Origin: Massilia varians
Lineage (GTDB): Bacteria; Pseudomonadota; Gammaproteobacteria; Burkholderiales; Burkholderiaceae_D
Direction of reading: 5' to 3'
DNA: 64,000 nucleotides
NCBI RefSeq assembly: GCF_027923905.1
Contig: NZ_AP026966.1
Location: 5,147,001-5,211,000 of the forward strand
The notes under the pieces were generated by a model. It had not been told where the DNA came from and did not search any database. It saw only the letters and a program-made list of their open reading frames with translations. Positions 1-9,545 of this stretch are shown in pieces. Both the position numbers and the translations under genes were made by a program. Positions within the stretch are counted from its first letter, which is position 1. Each line of letters opens with the position of its first letter.

Positions 1-125
1 ACACGCTGGGAGGCTGGATCGCCGACCCGCAGGCCGCCAAGCCCGGCGTCTTCATGCCCGGCTCGCAAGACCTCGACCGCGACACGCTGCGCGCGCTGGC
101 CACCTACCTCGAGCACCTGAAATGA
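1..125 (+). CDS. Cytochrome c oxidase subunit II, C-terminal end (partial)
   Basis: Only the last 40 codons are inside the window, read from base 3 to a TGA at 123-125. The peptide contains ADPQAAKPGVFMPG followed by a helix ending ATYLEHLK. This is how the C-terminal cytochrome c domain of caa3-type subunit II proteins ends; the Met of FMPG is the expected axial haem ligand. The stop overlaps the start of the fused subunit I gene (ATGA), so the two are translationally coupled. The CXXCH site and the copper A domain would lie upstream of the window. Identification rests on this short tail plus the neighbour. Confidence 0.8.
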   Translation, partial: TLGGWIADPQAAKPGVFMPGSQDLDRDTLRALATYLEHLK

Positions 126-2647
126 CCCAGCCGCTGCCCACGCATTTGCCTAGTTCACTGCCCCGCCCGGAGGGCGAATTCGAGCGCCTGAAGGAAGTCT
201 GGCGCACGCCCACCGGCTGGCGCTTCTTCACGTCGGTGAACAACACCAGCATCGGCCTGCTCTACATCGGCACCGCCCTGCTGTTCTTCATCCTGGCCGG
301 CATCCTGGCGCTGGTCATGCGGGTACAGCTGGCGGTGCCCGACAACACCCTGCTCAGCCCCGATACCTACAACCAGGTCTTCACCATGCATGGCACAGTG
401 ATGATGTTCCTGTTCGCGATCCCGATCGTCGAGGCCTTGGCCGTCTACCTGCTGCCCAACATGCTGGGCGCGCGCGACCTGCCCTTCCCGCGCCTGTCCG
501 CCTATGCCTACTGGGCCTATGCCTTCGGCGGCCTGGCCTTCTTCTGCACCATCTTCGTCGGCCTGGCGCCGGACGGCGGCTGGTTCATGTACCCGCCCTA
601 CACCGGCAACACCTATTCGCCGGGCCTGAACGCCGACTTCTGGCTGCTGGGGATCGGCTTCATCGAGATCTCGGCGATCGCCGGCGCGATCGAACTGATC
701 ATCGGCATCCTGTTCACCCGCGCGCCGGGCATGACGCTGCGCCGCATGCCGGTTTACGCCTGGGCCATGCTGGTGGTGGCGGTGATGATCGTGTTCGCCT
801 TCCCGGCGGTGATCGCCGGCACCGCCCTGCTGGAACTGGAGCGCGCCTTCGACTGGCCCTTCTTCATCGCCGAGCGCGGCGGCGACCCGATCCTGTGGCA
901 GCACCTGTTCTGGTTCTTCGGCCACCCCGAGGTCTACATCATCTTCCTGCCCGCCGCCGGCATGGTCTCGACCATGATCCCGACCATCGCCGGCACGCCG
1001 CTGGTGGGACGGCGCGCCATCATCGTGGCCCTGGTGGGCGTGGGCTTCTTCAGCTTCGGGCTGTGGGCCCACCACATGTTCACCGCCGGCCTGGGCGTGC
1101 TGGAGATGAGCTTCATCTCGGCCGCCAGCATGGCCGTCGCCATCCCGACCGGCATCCAGGTGTTCGCCTGGATCGCCACCCTGTGGAACGGGCGGGTGCG
1201 CATGACGTCTCCGGCGCTGTTCCTGATGGGCTTCATGTTCATCTTCGTGCTGGGCGGCCTGACCGGGGTGATGGTCGCCGTGATCCCGTTCGACTGGCAG
1301 GCCCACGACACCTATTTCATCGTGGCCCACCTGCACTATGTCCTGATCGGCGGCATGGTGTTCCCGGTGTTCGCCGGGATGTACTACTGGCTGCCGCTGG
1401 TCAAGGGCCAGCCCCTGTCCGAGAAGCTGGGGCGCTGGGTGTTCTGGATGATGTTCGGCGGCTTCAACCTGGCCTTCTTCCCGATGCACATCACGGGCCT
1501 GTACGGCATGCCGCGCCGGGTCTACACCTATGACGCGCACCTCGGCTGGAACCTGCTGAACATGCTCTCCACGGTCGGCGCCTTCATCTTCGCCTTCGGC
1601 GTCCTGCTGTTCATCGTCGACGCCGTGCGCGCGCTGCGCCGGCCGGAAAAGGAAGTGGGCAATCCGTGGAACTCGCCGACCCTCGAATGGCTGCCGTCCG
1701 AATCCTACGGCAACCGCAGCATCCCGCGCATCCACTCGACCAATCCGCTGTGGGACCAGCCGACCCTGCCGGAAGAGGTCGAGCGCGGCCAGCACTACCT
1801 GCCCGGCACCGCCACCGGCCTGCGCGAAACCATCGCCACCAGCCCGGTCAAGGCCGAGCCGCGCTACCTGATGGTGCTGCCGGGCGACAGCTGGCTGCCG
1901 GTCATCGCCGCCCTCGGCACCGCCGGCTTCTTCCTGCTGCTGACGGTCAAGGCGATCCTGCCGGCCTTCATCTTCGGCCTGATGGCGGTGGGCGGCACCG
2001 TCGCCTGGCTGTGGGAATCGGACCGCAAGCCGCCCATCGAGCAGGCGCGGGTCGCCGACGACCTGGTGCTGCCGGTGAACGCCAAGACCACGGCCTCGCA
2101 GTCGTGGTGGGGCACGATGGTGATGCTGATCGTCGACGCCTGCATCTTCGCCTCCTTCGGCTACGCCTACATCCACGTGTCGATGCGGCTGCAGGTCTGC
2201 CCGCCGCCGGGCGCCGCCCTGCCGGAACTGTCCTCGCAGCTGGTCTCGGCCGGCCTGTTGGCGGCCAGTTCGGTGCTGATGCTGCTGGCCGTGCGCGCGC
2301 TCGGCAAGCGCCGCCTGCCCTGGCTGGTGCTGCTCGCGCTGGGCTGTACCGCGGCCTCCTTCCTGTTCGATCTGCGCGGGCACCAGTTCGCCGGCCTCGA
2401 TCCGACGGCCAGCGCCTGGGGCGCCGCGATCGGCGGGCTGCTCGGCTACCAGGGACTGCACGTGGTGGTGCTGGCGATCGCCGGTCCCTACCTGGTGCTG
2501 CGCGCTTGGCGCGGCATGCTTACCGAGCGCAGCCGCGCAACGCTCGACAACGTCGCCCTGCTCTGGCACTACACGACGCTACAGGGCCTTGCCGGCATGG
2601 CGCTGGTGCAGGGCTTGCCGGCGCTGATGCCGTGGCTGATGGAGTAG
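122..2647 (+). CDS. ctaD: caa3-type cytochrome c oxidase, fused subunits I and III
   Basis: Haem-copper oxygen reductase that reduces O2 to water in the inner membrane while pumping protons. At 841 residues it is far longer than subunit I alone (about 530-560). Residues 1 to about 560 are subunit I: haem a ligand H90 in FTMHGT, the copper B/tyrosine motif HPEVY near 270, the copper B pair in WAHHMF near 317, and the haem a3/a ligands in VAHLHY near 403. Residues from about 590 hold further membrane helices that match subunit III in position, so this is a I+III fusion as in other caa3 oxidases. Its ATG overlaps the stop of subunit II. A three-helix protein follows after 3 bases and probably belongs to the same complex. 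The subunit I assignment is firm; the III portion is more divergent. Confidence 0.93.
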   Translation: MTQPLPTHLPSSLPRPEGEFERLKEVWRTPTGWRFFTSVNNTSIGLLYIGTALLFFILAGILALVMRVQLAVPDNTLLSPDTYNQVFTMHGTVMMFLFAIPIVEALAVYLLPNMLGARDLPFPRLSAYAYWAYAFGGLAFFCTIFVGLAPDGGWFMYPPYTGNTYSPGLNADFWLLGIGFIEISAIAGAIELIIGILFTRAPGMTLRRMPVYAWAMLVVAVMIVFAFPAVIAGTALLELERAFDWPFFIAERGGDPILWQHLFWFFGHPEVYIIFLPAAGMVSTMIPTIAGTPLVGRRAIIVALVGVGFFSFGLWAHHMFTAGLGVLEMSFISAASMAVAIPTGIQVFAWIATLWNGRVRMTSPALFLMGFMFIFVLGGLTGVMVAVIPFDWQAHDTYFIVAHLHYVLIGGMVFPVFAGMYYWLPLVKGQPLSEKLGRWVFWMMFGGFNLAFFPMHITGLYGMPRRVYTYDAHLGWNLLNMLSTVGAFIFAFGVLLFIVDAVRALRRPEKEVGNPWNSPTLEWLPSESYGNRSIPRIHSTNPLWDQPTLPEEVERGQHYLPGTATGLRETIATSPVKAEPRYLMVLPGDSWLPVIAALGTAGFFLLLTVKAILPAFIFGLMAVGGTVAWLWESDRKPPIEQARVADDLVLPVNAKTTASQSWWGTMVMLIVDACIFASFGYAYIHVSMRLQVCPPPGAALPELSSQLVSAGLLAASSVLMLLAVRALGKRRLPWLVLLALGCTAASFLFDLRGHQFAGLDPTASAWGAAIGGLLGYQGLHVVVLAIAGPYLVLRAWRGMLTERSRATLDNVALLWHYTTLQGLAGMALVQGLPALMPWLME

Positions 2648-2650
2648 ACC

Positions 2651-2980
2651 ATGCAAGACCATTTCTTCCGGCAGCTCATGCGCGGCACCCTGTCCCTGCT
2701 GGTGTGGGCGGCGCACTTCAGCTTCTGCTATCTGCTGGCGGCGGCGCAATGCACGCCGGCGGCGCTGCGCGCGGACGGGCCGAACCGGGTGCTGCTGGGA
2801 ATCGCGACCGTGGCGGCGCTGGCCATCTGCCTGTGGCTGGCCTGGCGCGAGCGCGGCATCCTGCGCAACGCCACGGAAGCGGCGCTGCTCGACTGGGCGG
2901 CGGCGCTGGGGGCGGTGCTGGCCTTTGTCGGGATCCTGTGGACCGGGATGCCGATCCTGCTGGTCAGCGGGTGCGCCTGA
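2651..2980 (+). CDS. Small membrane protein of the cytochrome oxidase operon
   Basis: A 109-residue protein with three predicted membrane helices (about 14-33, 48-67 and 84-104). Two cysteines lie near the first helix and loop (Phe-Cys-Tyr and Gln-Cys-Thr). It begins 3 bases after the stop of the fused subunit I/III gene, so it is co-transcribed. Position and topology suggest an accessory or small oxidase subunit, but no sequence motif fixes its role. It ends immediately before a perfect palindrome that probably terminates the operon. Confidence 0.7.
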   Translation: MQDHFFRQLMRGTLSLLVWAAHFSFCYLLAAAQCTPAALRADGPNRVLLGIATVAALAICLWLAWRERGILRNATEAALLDWAAALGAVLAFVGILWTGMPILLVSGCA

Positions 2981-3007
2981 GTGATCTGGTCCAGTGGACC
3001 AGATCAC
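2981..3007. terminator. Perfect 12-bp palindrome between convergent genes
   Basis: GTGATCTGGTCC (2981-2992) and its exact complement GGACCAGATCAC (2996-3007) are separated by AGT. It starts directly after the oxidase operon stop and covers the stop codon of the convergent lipoprotein gene. A hairpin there could stop transcription from both sides, but neither side has a proper T-run, so it may instead be a protein-binding site. Confidence 0.5.
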
Positions 3008-4320
3008 GGAGCGGCGGGCGTCACGCGCCAGACCACGTTGCCGACGTCGTCCGCCACCAGGATCGCTCCCTTTCCGTCCACCGCGACACCGACCGGCCGG
3101 CCCTGCGCCTCGCCGTCCTGGTTCAGAAAACCGGTGAGCAGCTCGACCGGTTTCCCGGCCGGCTTCCCCTCCCTGAACGGCACATACACCACGTTGTAGC
3201 CCGACAGCGGCTTGCGGTTCCAGGAACCGTGCTGGCCGATGAGGGCGCCGTTCGTGAACTGGGGCAGTAGCGCGCCGGTATAGAAGGCCAGGCCCAGCGC
3301 CGCCACATGGGCGCCCAGCGCATAGTCCGGCACGATCGCCCTGGCCACCAGCTCGGGACGCTGCGGCCGGACGCGCGCGTCCACGTGGCGGCCATACCAG
3401 CTGTAGGGCCAGCCGTAGAAACCGCCGCCCTTCACCGAAGTGAGGTAGTCGGGCACCAGGTCGCTGCCGATCTCGTCGCGTTCGTTCACCACCGTCCACA
3501 GCACCCCGGTTTCCGGGTTCCAGGCCAGGCCGTTGGGGTTGCGCAGGCCGCTGGCGAAGAGGCGGGTCTTGCCGCTGGCGATGTCCACTTCGAGGATGGC
3601 GGCGCGGTCGACTTCCTGGTCCATGCCGTTCTCGGCCACGTTGCTGTTCGAACCCACGGTGGCATACAGCTTGCGCCCGTCCGGGCTGGCGATGATGTTC
3701 TTGGTCCAGTGATGGTTCAGCGGCCCGCCCGGCAGCAGCGCCACCGGCTCCGCCGGCGCGCCGATCGCGGTATCGCCCGCGCGGTAGGGGAAGCGCACGA
3801 TGCCGTCGGTGTTCGCCACGTACAGCGTGTCGCCGACCAGCGCCATGCCGAAGGGCGAATTCAGGCCTTTCAGGAACACGGTTTTCACTTCCGCCACGCC
3901 GTCGCCGTCGGCGTCGCGCAGCAGCGTGATGCGGTTCGCGCTGGGCACGCCCGCGCCCGCCCTTTCCATCACCTTTTTCTGGACCCAGGCCTTGATGCCC
4001 GTCTTGGCCGGCTGGCGCGGCGCATTGCTCTCGGCGACCAGCACGTCGCCATTGGGCAGCACGTGAAGCCAGCGCGGATGGTCGAGGCCGGAAGCGTAGG
4101 CCTGCACCGCCAGTCCCTCCGCCGCCGCCGGCCTGGCGCCGGGCGGCCAGCCCTTCGCGGGAGCGATGTCCACGGTCGGGATCAGGGAGCTGACCGGCGA
4201 CACCAGGAGCGGGTGGGTGCCGACGTCGGCGCCGGGGGACAGCGTGGAGCGGTCGCCGCAGGCGGCCAGCAGCAGGAGCATCGCGCCGCTGGCGATGCGA
4301 GGCAGGAGGTGGTCGCGCAT
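3004..4320 (-). CDS. Sorbosone dehydrogenase family lipoprotein (PQQ-type beta-propeller)
   Basis: A 438-residue lipoprotein: the signal peptide ends in LLLLAAC with Cys21 as the acylated residue, so it is probably periplasmic and membrane-anchored. The mature part looks like the six-bladed beta-propeller of soluble aldose/sorbosone dehydrogenases, with stretches such as [36 protein letters not shown] and [12 protein letters not shown], and a final propeller strand near [14 protein letters not shown]. Such enzymes use PQQ and pass electrons to the respiratory chain, which would fit an oxidase nearby, but the genes are convergent and not an operon. The substrate cannot be predicted. It stands alone, with 82 bases to the MFS gene upstream. 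Confidence 0.82.
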   Translation of the reverse strand: MRDHLLPRIASGAMLLLLAACGDRSTLSPGADVGTHPLLVSPVSSLIPTVDIAPAKGWPPGARPAAAEGLAVQAYASGLDHPRWLHVLPNGDVLVAESNAPRQPAKTGIKAWVQKKVMERAGAGVPSANRITLLRDADGDGVAEVKTVFLKGLNSPFGMALVGDTLYVANTDGIVRFPYRAGDTAIGAPAEPVALLPGGPLNHHWTKNIIASPDGRKLYATVGSNSNVAENGMDQEVDRAAILEVDIASGKTRLFASGLRNPNGLAWNPETGVLWTVVNERDEIGSDLVPDYLTSVKGGGFYGWPYSWYGRHVDARVRPQRPELVARAIVPDYALGAHVAALGLAFYTGALLPQFTNGALIGQHGSWNRKPLSGYNVVYVPFREGKPAGKPVELLTGFLNQDGEAQGRPVGVAVDGKGAILVADDVGNVVWRVTPAAP

Positions 4321-4402
4321 GGTGTTCTCTCGGTGGGGGCGGACAGCACGATACTAGCCAATCCGGCAATATCGCGCCATCCCTTCCGGCGAGAGAAGCG
4401 GT

Positions 4403-5686
4403 TCAGGTGGGAACCGCCTGGACCTCCTCGACATCCTCGGCGGCCGGCGCGCTGTAGCGCCGGCGCCGCCGCACGAATCCGACCAGGCCCGGCAACTGCA
4501 CCAGTACCAGCACGGCAAAGGCCATGCGGTAGGCCATGGCGGGAGTCTGGCCGGCATCGTCCAGGGGCCACAGGCCGACCAGCAGGCCGAAGCCCGCCTG
4601 CACCACGAAGGCGCCGATGAAGATCAGGAGGTTCAGGCAGGTCGCCGCGCGTCCGGTCAGCTCGCGCGGCATCGACTGCGCGATGATGGCGTACTCGATT
4701 CCCGTAATGGTCCCGACCAGCGTGAACAGCACCGACAGCAGCTGGAAGCTCGGCTTGTAGTTGAGCACGAAGGCGGCCTGTACCAGCAGGAACACGGCGA
4801 TGCCGGCGGCGGCCACGTCGAGCGGAGCAATGCCGCGCCGGCCGGCCCATTCGGTGATCATGCCCACCCCGATGGCGCCGAAGATCACCGACGCCATCCC
4901 CATGTAGAGCAGGTAGGCGACCGCGTCGTCGGGGAAGCGCGCGACGTCCGACAGCCAGCGTCCGATCCACAGCCCCTGGATGCCGAAGAACACCGCATGC
5001 GGGATCAGGACCAGCGAGGCCGTGCTGCGGAACACCGGCGCCCGGAACACCTCGCGCAGCGCCTGCCCCAGCGGTCCGCGCTTGGGCTGCGGTCCCTTGT
5101 CACGAGGATACAGGAGCGCGATCAGCAGGCCGGAACATGCGGTCAGCCCGGCCAGGATGGCGAACAGGCCGCGCCAGTCGGTATAGTCGAGCACCAGCCG
5201 CACCGGCATGGTCGCGCTGGCGGCACCGAGCCCGCCGACGGCGATCAGGTAGCCGTGCACCGAAGGCAGCTTGGCCGGGGTGATCCAGGTGGACACCGCC
5301 TTCACCGCCGCCATGAAGCAGCCGCCCAGGCCCAGGCCCATGATGGCGCGCGCCACCAGCAGCTGCCCGAAGCCGGTGCCGCGCGCGAACAGCAGCGCGC
5401 CGAGCGCGCCGACCAGCATCATCGACAGCTGCACCCTGCACGGCCCCCAGCGGTCGAGGGCGATCCCGACTGGCAACTGGACCAGCGCGAAGGCGAAGAA
5501 GAAGGCGCTGGTGAGCAGCCCCAGCTCGCCCGGTGTGAGCGCGAGCGTCCCCATCAGGTCGGGGGCCAGCACCGCGTTCACGTTGCGCAGCAGCGTCGAC
5601 AGATAGTGTCCCAGCGCGAACGGCAGGAACACGTAGAAACAAACCGCCACGCCGGTCAGGCGTGGCGCGGTGGCGGTATCCTGCAT
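4403..5686 (-). CDS. MFS transporter
   Basis: A 427-residue protein with about 12 hydrophobic helices. It carries the major facilitator signature between helices 2 and 3 (GIALDRWGPCRVQ) and a helix-4 arginine-glycine segment (ARAIMGLGLGGCFMA). It resembles the anion/carboxylate-type MFS branch rather than drug exporters, but the substrate is unknown. It begins 40 bases after the stop of the KamA-family gene and on the same strand, so the two are probably co-transcribed; it may move the substrate or product of that enzyme (inference). Confidence 0.85.
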   Translation of the reverse strand: MQDTATAPRLTGVAVCFYVFLPFALGHYLSTLLRNVNAVLAPDLMGTLALTPGELGLLTSAFFFAFALVQLPVGIALDRWGPCRVQLSMMLVGALGALLFARGTGFGQLLVARAIMGLGLGGCFMAAVKAVSTWITPAKLPSVHGYLIAVGGLGAASATMPVRLVLDYTDWRGLFAILAGLTACSGLLIALLYPRDKGPQPKRGPLGQALREVFRAPVFRSTASLVLIPHAVFFGIQGLWIGRWLSDVARFPDDAVAYLLYMGMASVIFGAIGVGMITEWAGRRGIAPLDVAAAGIAVFLLVQAAFVLNYKPSFQLLSVLFTLVGTITGIEYAIIAQSMPRELTGRAATCLNLLIFIGAFVVQAGFGLLVGLWPLDDAGQTPAMAYRMAFAVLVLVQLPGLVGFVRRRRRYSAPAAEDVEEVQAVPT

Positions 5687-5726
5687 GGGCCAAGTCCCGG
5701 TCGGGTGCGTGGAGGCGCGTCCGGGT

Positions 5727-7133
5727 TCAGGCTGCGTCCTGGGTAGCGCCGCCGGCTTCGCTGCATGCCTGTCCCGCCGGCACCAGCGGGATCACACGTC
5801 CGCCGGGTCCGCGCAGCGGGCCTTCGCTCTCCTGCTCGAAGAAGAACTTGTCGCGCCCGAAGGCCGGCTTCAGGTGGTCGAGCCAGGTGGCGTCCGGATC
5901 GTACTTGGCGAAGAAGGGACGGCGCACCCATTCCGGATTGCGCGCCTGCAGGAACTGCAGCGCGAACAGCTTCTCGCCATTGATCGTGACCACACCGTCG
6001 ATCACCACCTTGCCCGGGAAAGCGCTCATCGAGGGGCCGCGCACCGTGCGCGACAGGCCCGACACCATCGAGTAGGCCTCCTGGAAGATCTGGTGCGCGC
6101 GCGCCAGCGGCAGCGAGAAGTAGTCGCGCGGCCCGGTGTCGCGCTCGACGAACATGTAGTACGGGATCGCGCCCAGGCGCACGCCGGTGGTCCACAGCTC
6201 GGCCCAGCTCTTCGGGTCTTCGTTGATGTGGCGGATCAGGGGCCCCTGCATGCGCAGCGTGGCGCCGGTGCCGACGATGCGCTTGACCGCCTGCTGGGCG
6301 ATCGGATGGCGCAGCTCGACCGCATGGTTGTAGTGGCCCATGATCGCGAGGTTCTTGCCCGACCTGACCACCTTCTCGAACAGGCGCATCAGGTCGTCGC
6401 TGTCCTTGTCCGACACGAAGCGCTGCGGCCAGTAGGCCACCGACTTGGTGCCGATGCGGATGTTCTGGATGTGCGCCAGGTTCGGTTCGAGCAGCGGCTC
6501 GAGGAACTCGGCCAGCGAACGCGTGTTCATGATCATTGGGTCGCCCCCGGTGATCAATACGTCGGTGACGTCCTGGTGGGTCTCGAGGTAGGACACCAGC
6601 TCGCTGCATTCGCGCGCATCGAACTTCATGTCGTCCATGCCGACGAACTGCGGCCAGCGGAAGCAGAAGGTGCAGTAGGCGTGGCAGGTCTGGCCCGAGC
6701 TCGGGAAGAACAGCACGGTTTCCTTGTACTTGTGCTGCAGGCCCTTGAGCGGCGCGTCGTTGACGCGCGGGACGTTGTGCGTCATCTGGCCGGCCGGGTG
6801 CGGGTTCATGCGCATCCGGATGCCGTGCACCAGCTTCGCAATGGCCGCCTCGTCCTTCTTGTACAGCACCAGGTCGCGCAGCTGTTCGTATTCGCTGGCG
6901 GGCAACATGTCGCGGTGCGGGAAGGTGAGCCGGTAGATCGGATCGTCCGGCACCTTGTCCCAGTCGATCAGCTCCTCCAGCACGTAGGCGTTCACGCGGA
7001 ACGGCAGCACATGGGACACCACCTGGACGGCTTCCTGCAGCTCAGGCGTCAGCCATTGCCATTGGCGCGCCGAGTGGATCGTCTGGCGGGTATAGGGCTT
7101 GAACTTGGAGGGCGTCGATTCGGTCGTGATCAC
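5727..7133 (-). CDS. KamA-family radical SAM protein (lysine 2,3-aminomutase-like)
   Basis: Radical SAM enzyme of the lysine 2,3-aminomutase family. The 4Fe-4S motif is CHAYCTFC at residues 150-157 (C150, C154, C157), followed by the SAM-binding segment ITGGDPMI. A Pro-Gly-Lys (SAFPGKVVIDG) near the C-terminal part is a candidate PLP-binding lysine. At 468 residues it is longer than EpmB (about 340) and does not carry that protein's short form. The GTG at 7133 is preferred: GGAG lies 7 bases upstream at 7141-7144. An in-frame ATG at 7172 has no ribosome site. No ablB-type acetyltransferase is adjacent; the partner downstream is an MFS transporter. The mutase class is well supported, the amino acid substrate is not. 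Confidence 0.85.
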   Translation of the reverse strand: MITTESTPSKFKPYTRQTIHSARQWQWLTPELQEAVQVVSHVLPFRVNAYVLEELIDWDKVPDDPIYRLTFPHRDMLPASEYEQLRDLVLYKKDEAAIAKLVHGIRMRMNPHPAGQMTHNVPRVNDAPLKGLQHKYKETVLFFPSSGQTCHAYCTFCFRWPQFVGMDDMKFDARECSELVSYLETHQDVTDVLITGGDPMIMNTRSLAEFLEPLLEPNLAHIQNIRIGTKSVAYWPQRFVSDKDSDDLMRLFEKVVRSGKNLAIMGHYNHAVELRHPIAQQAVKRIVGTGATLRMQGPLIRHINEDPKSWAELWTTGVRLGAIPYYMFVERDTGPRDYFSLPLARAHQIFQEAYSMVSGLSRTVRGPSMSAFPGKVVIDGVVTINGEKLFALQFLQARNPEWVRRPFFAKYDPDATWLDHLKPAFGRDKFFFEQESEGPLRGPGGRVIPLVPAGQACSEAGGATQDAA

Positions 7134-7337
7134 AGGGATTCTCCAGGAAACGAGGGATGAATTAGTCGGCATGGGTAAAACGTTGCCGGTAAGAATTCAT
7201 CTTATGTTGCGAGAAGCCTCGGAGAATTGCCGTCAATCAATCAGATTGTTCCTACGGTGGGGGTTAAAACAAGGGGAGGCAAAACGGGACAACTACTGGA
7301 CAAGACGACCCGGAGCGCATGGTCCGGGCCGTCCATC

Positions 7338-9302
7338 TTATTGCGGCGCGCGCCGGCGCATCCATTCGGCAAAGTGCCTGCCGACCAGCAGGTCGCCGTC
7401 GTAGCTCAGGTGGTTGTTGTCGCGGTACATCAGGCGTCCGTCGATCATGGCGTGGCAGGCGCTGTCGTCGCACAGGGCCGTGGACGAATCGAACCAGGCG
7501 ATCTGCGGGAACTCGCGGGCCAGGGCGCCCAGCACTGCGCGGTGCGACACCATCTGCTGCTCCCAATCGGCGCGCGTGATCGCGCAGGGCATGCGGGTAG
7601 CCGACGAGGCCACGCCGGCGCGCTTGATGCAGGAACGCGGGTCGAAGCTGATGATGGGCACGTCGTTCATGAAGATCACCCGCTTGCCGGCCGCGTTGAA
7701 ACGGCGGAAGGTTTCGCGCGCCGCATCCACCCAGACCCGCTGCTCGGGCGCGCTGCCGAAGCGCAGGTGGGTCGAGAACACCACGGTCTTCACCGAGGGC
7801 ATGCCGAGGGCCAGTTCCAGCATCGGCTGGGTCGCCTGCTGGTAGGGATCGCCCTGTGGGTCGAGCCCCCAGTAGGGATGGCGGGTACCCAGCATCAGCA
7901 GGTTCTCGCCGACGCTGCTGTAGTACTTCGTCAGGCCGGCTACCACGTGGTAGGCATGGCTATCGCCCAGCAGTATCACGGTCGGGTCCTGCGCGGGATC
8001 GGCCTGCAGGCAGTATTCATAGATCGAGTCGAAACCGTAGCGCTTCTTGCAGGCCTCGGCATTGGCCTTGTCCTCGACCAGCACCAGGGCCTTGTGGTTG
8101 GCCAGGTTGTCCTGGACGGGCTTGCGCGCCGGCAGGCCGTCGTTCAGGTAGATGTAGCCGCCAACGGCGGCGCAGGCCAGCATCATCGCGCTCAGCGCCG
8201 CGACTTTGGCACGGCCGCCGCCGCCGCGCAGCGGGCGCTCCACCACCCGGTAGGTCAGCCAGGCCAGCAGGAGGGCCAGCAGCACCGCCGCGGCGCGGAT
8301 GGCGGGCGCCGGCTCGCGCGATTCGACGATCTGGGCAAAGGACAGCAGCGGCCAATGCCACAGGTAGAGCGGATAACTCACCAGCCCGATCCAGACCATG
8401 AGGCGGTTCGACAGCAGCACGCGGTTGAGCCAGGCCTGCGGCCCGGCGCCGATGAGCAGGAGCGCGCCCAGCGCGGGCAGCAGCGCGCGCCAGCCGGGGA
8501 ACGGGTCTTCCCGGGTAATCAGGACCAGGCCGGCGGCCAGCAGGGCCGCGCCAAGCCAGGCCAGCAGGTTCGGCGCCGGCGCCAGGCGCGGCGCGGCGGC
8601 GCCCGGGCGCGCTTGCAGGCAGGCCAGGCCGGCGCCCAGCAGCAGTTCCCAGGCACGGCTGGCGGGTGAATAGAAGGTAGCGCTGGGGTGGCCGGCGATG
8701 CCGCCCAGGTTGACGGCGAACGAGGCCAGCGCCAGCACCGCGGCCACCGTCAGCAGATTCATGCGCAGCCGCCAGCCCAGCAGGAGGACGACCGGCCACA
8801 GGATATAGAACTGCTCCTCGATGCCGAGCGACCACAGGTGCAGCAGCGGCTTGGTGTCGGCCGCGGTGTCGAAGTAGCCGACCTGGGCCCAGTAGAAGAA
8901 GTTGGCCGCGAAGCCAGCGCCGCCGACCACGTGCTTGCCGAGCTGCTGATATTCGTCAGGGAACAGGGCCAGCCAGCCGAAGGCCAGGCAGGCGCCGAGC
9001 ACCAGCACCAGCGCCGGGAAGATGCGCCGCACGCGGCGGGCGTAGAAGCCGGCGAAGCTGAAGCTGCCCGCCTCCAGTTCGCGCAGCAGGATGCTGGTGA
9101 TCAGGAAGCCGGAAATCACGAAGAAGATGTCGACGCCGATGAAACCGCCCCGCAGCACCGCAGGGAAGGCGTGGAACAGCACCACCGACAGCACGGCGAC
9201 GGCGCGCAGGCCGTCGATGTCGCGGCGGTAGGCCAGGTGCCCCGCTGTGTGGGCTGCTTTTCCCAGCGGATCCGCGATGGGGATCTGTGTCTCTCGCTTC
9301 AT
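7338..9302 (-). CDS. Acyltransferase 3 family protein with C-terminal SGNH domain (OafA-like)
   Basis: A 654-residue membrane acyltransferase that probably O-acetylates a surface polysaccharide. The N-terminal half has about ten helices with the acyltransferase-3 signatures YRRDIDGLRAVAVLSVVLFH and GVDIFFVISGFLI. The periplasmic C-terminal part is an SGNH hydrolase-like domain: GDSHAYH near residue 447 (nucleophile block) and NHLSYDG near 630 (Asp/His block). This two-part design matches OafA/OatA-like O-antigen or peptidoglycan acetylases. It is monocistronic; the nearest polysaccharide genes in the window are 40 kb away. Confidence 0.9.
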   Translation of the reverse strand: MKRETQIPIADPLGKAAHTAGHLAYRRDIDGLRAVAVLSVVLFHAFPAVLRGGFIGVDIFFVISGFLITSILLRELEAGSFSFAGFYARRVRRIFPALVLVLGACLAFGWLALFPDEYQQLGKHVVGGAGFAANFFYWAQVGYFDTAADTKPLLHLWSLGIEEQFYILWPVVLLLGWRLRMNLLTVAAVLALASFAVNLGGIAGHPSATFYSPASRAWELLLGAGLACLQARPGAAAPRLAPAPNLLAWLGAALLAAGLVLITREDPFPGWRALLPALGALLLIGAGPQAWLNRVLLSNRLMVWIGLVSYPLYLWHWPLLSFAQIVESREPAPAIRAAAVLLALLLAWLTYRVVERPLRGGGGRAKVAALSAMMLACAAVGGYIYLNDGLPARKPVQDNLANHKALVLVEDKANAEACKKRYGFDSIYEYCLQADPAQDPTVILLGDSHAYHVVAGLTKYYSSVGENLLMLGTRHPYWGLDPQGDPYQQATQPMLELALGMPSVKTVVFSTHLRFGSAPEQRVWVDAARETFRRFNAAGKRVIFMNDVPIISFDPRSCIKRAGVASSATRMPCAITRADWEQQMVSHRAVLGALAREFPQIAWFDSSTALCDDSACHAMIDGRLMYRDNNHLSYDGDLLVGRHFAEWMRRRAPQ

Positions 9303-9545
9303 GCCAGCTCATCAATAAAAGCTGACGATTCTACATGAGCTGTTTACATTGAAACAACGACCTCTGCCTGAAAACAACATCAGCCTTGATTTGCATGCAA
9401 TGTGGATGAGACACGAATGCGCAAGCTTCCTGCCCCGACTCCGCAATGCGATTGCGCGATCGCAACTCGCGCTCGTCACAGCCCGGTACATTTGCCAATG
9501 CACTTTAGCAATATTGATCCCAGAACATTCACTCAAGGAGTCAAC

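Noticed and set aside
155..2569. Very long open frame on the minus strand opposite the cytochrome oxidase gene
   Set aside because: It is rich in Gln, His, Arg and Gly with no domain, the usual appearance of an antisense frame in GC-rich coding DNA. The plus strand encodes an unmistakable oxidase.
7133..7172. Upstream ATG for the KamA-like gene
   Set aside because: It would add 13 residues without a ribosome site, whereas the GTG at 7133 has GGAG at ideal spacing.
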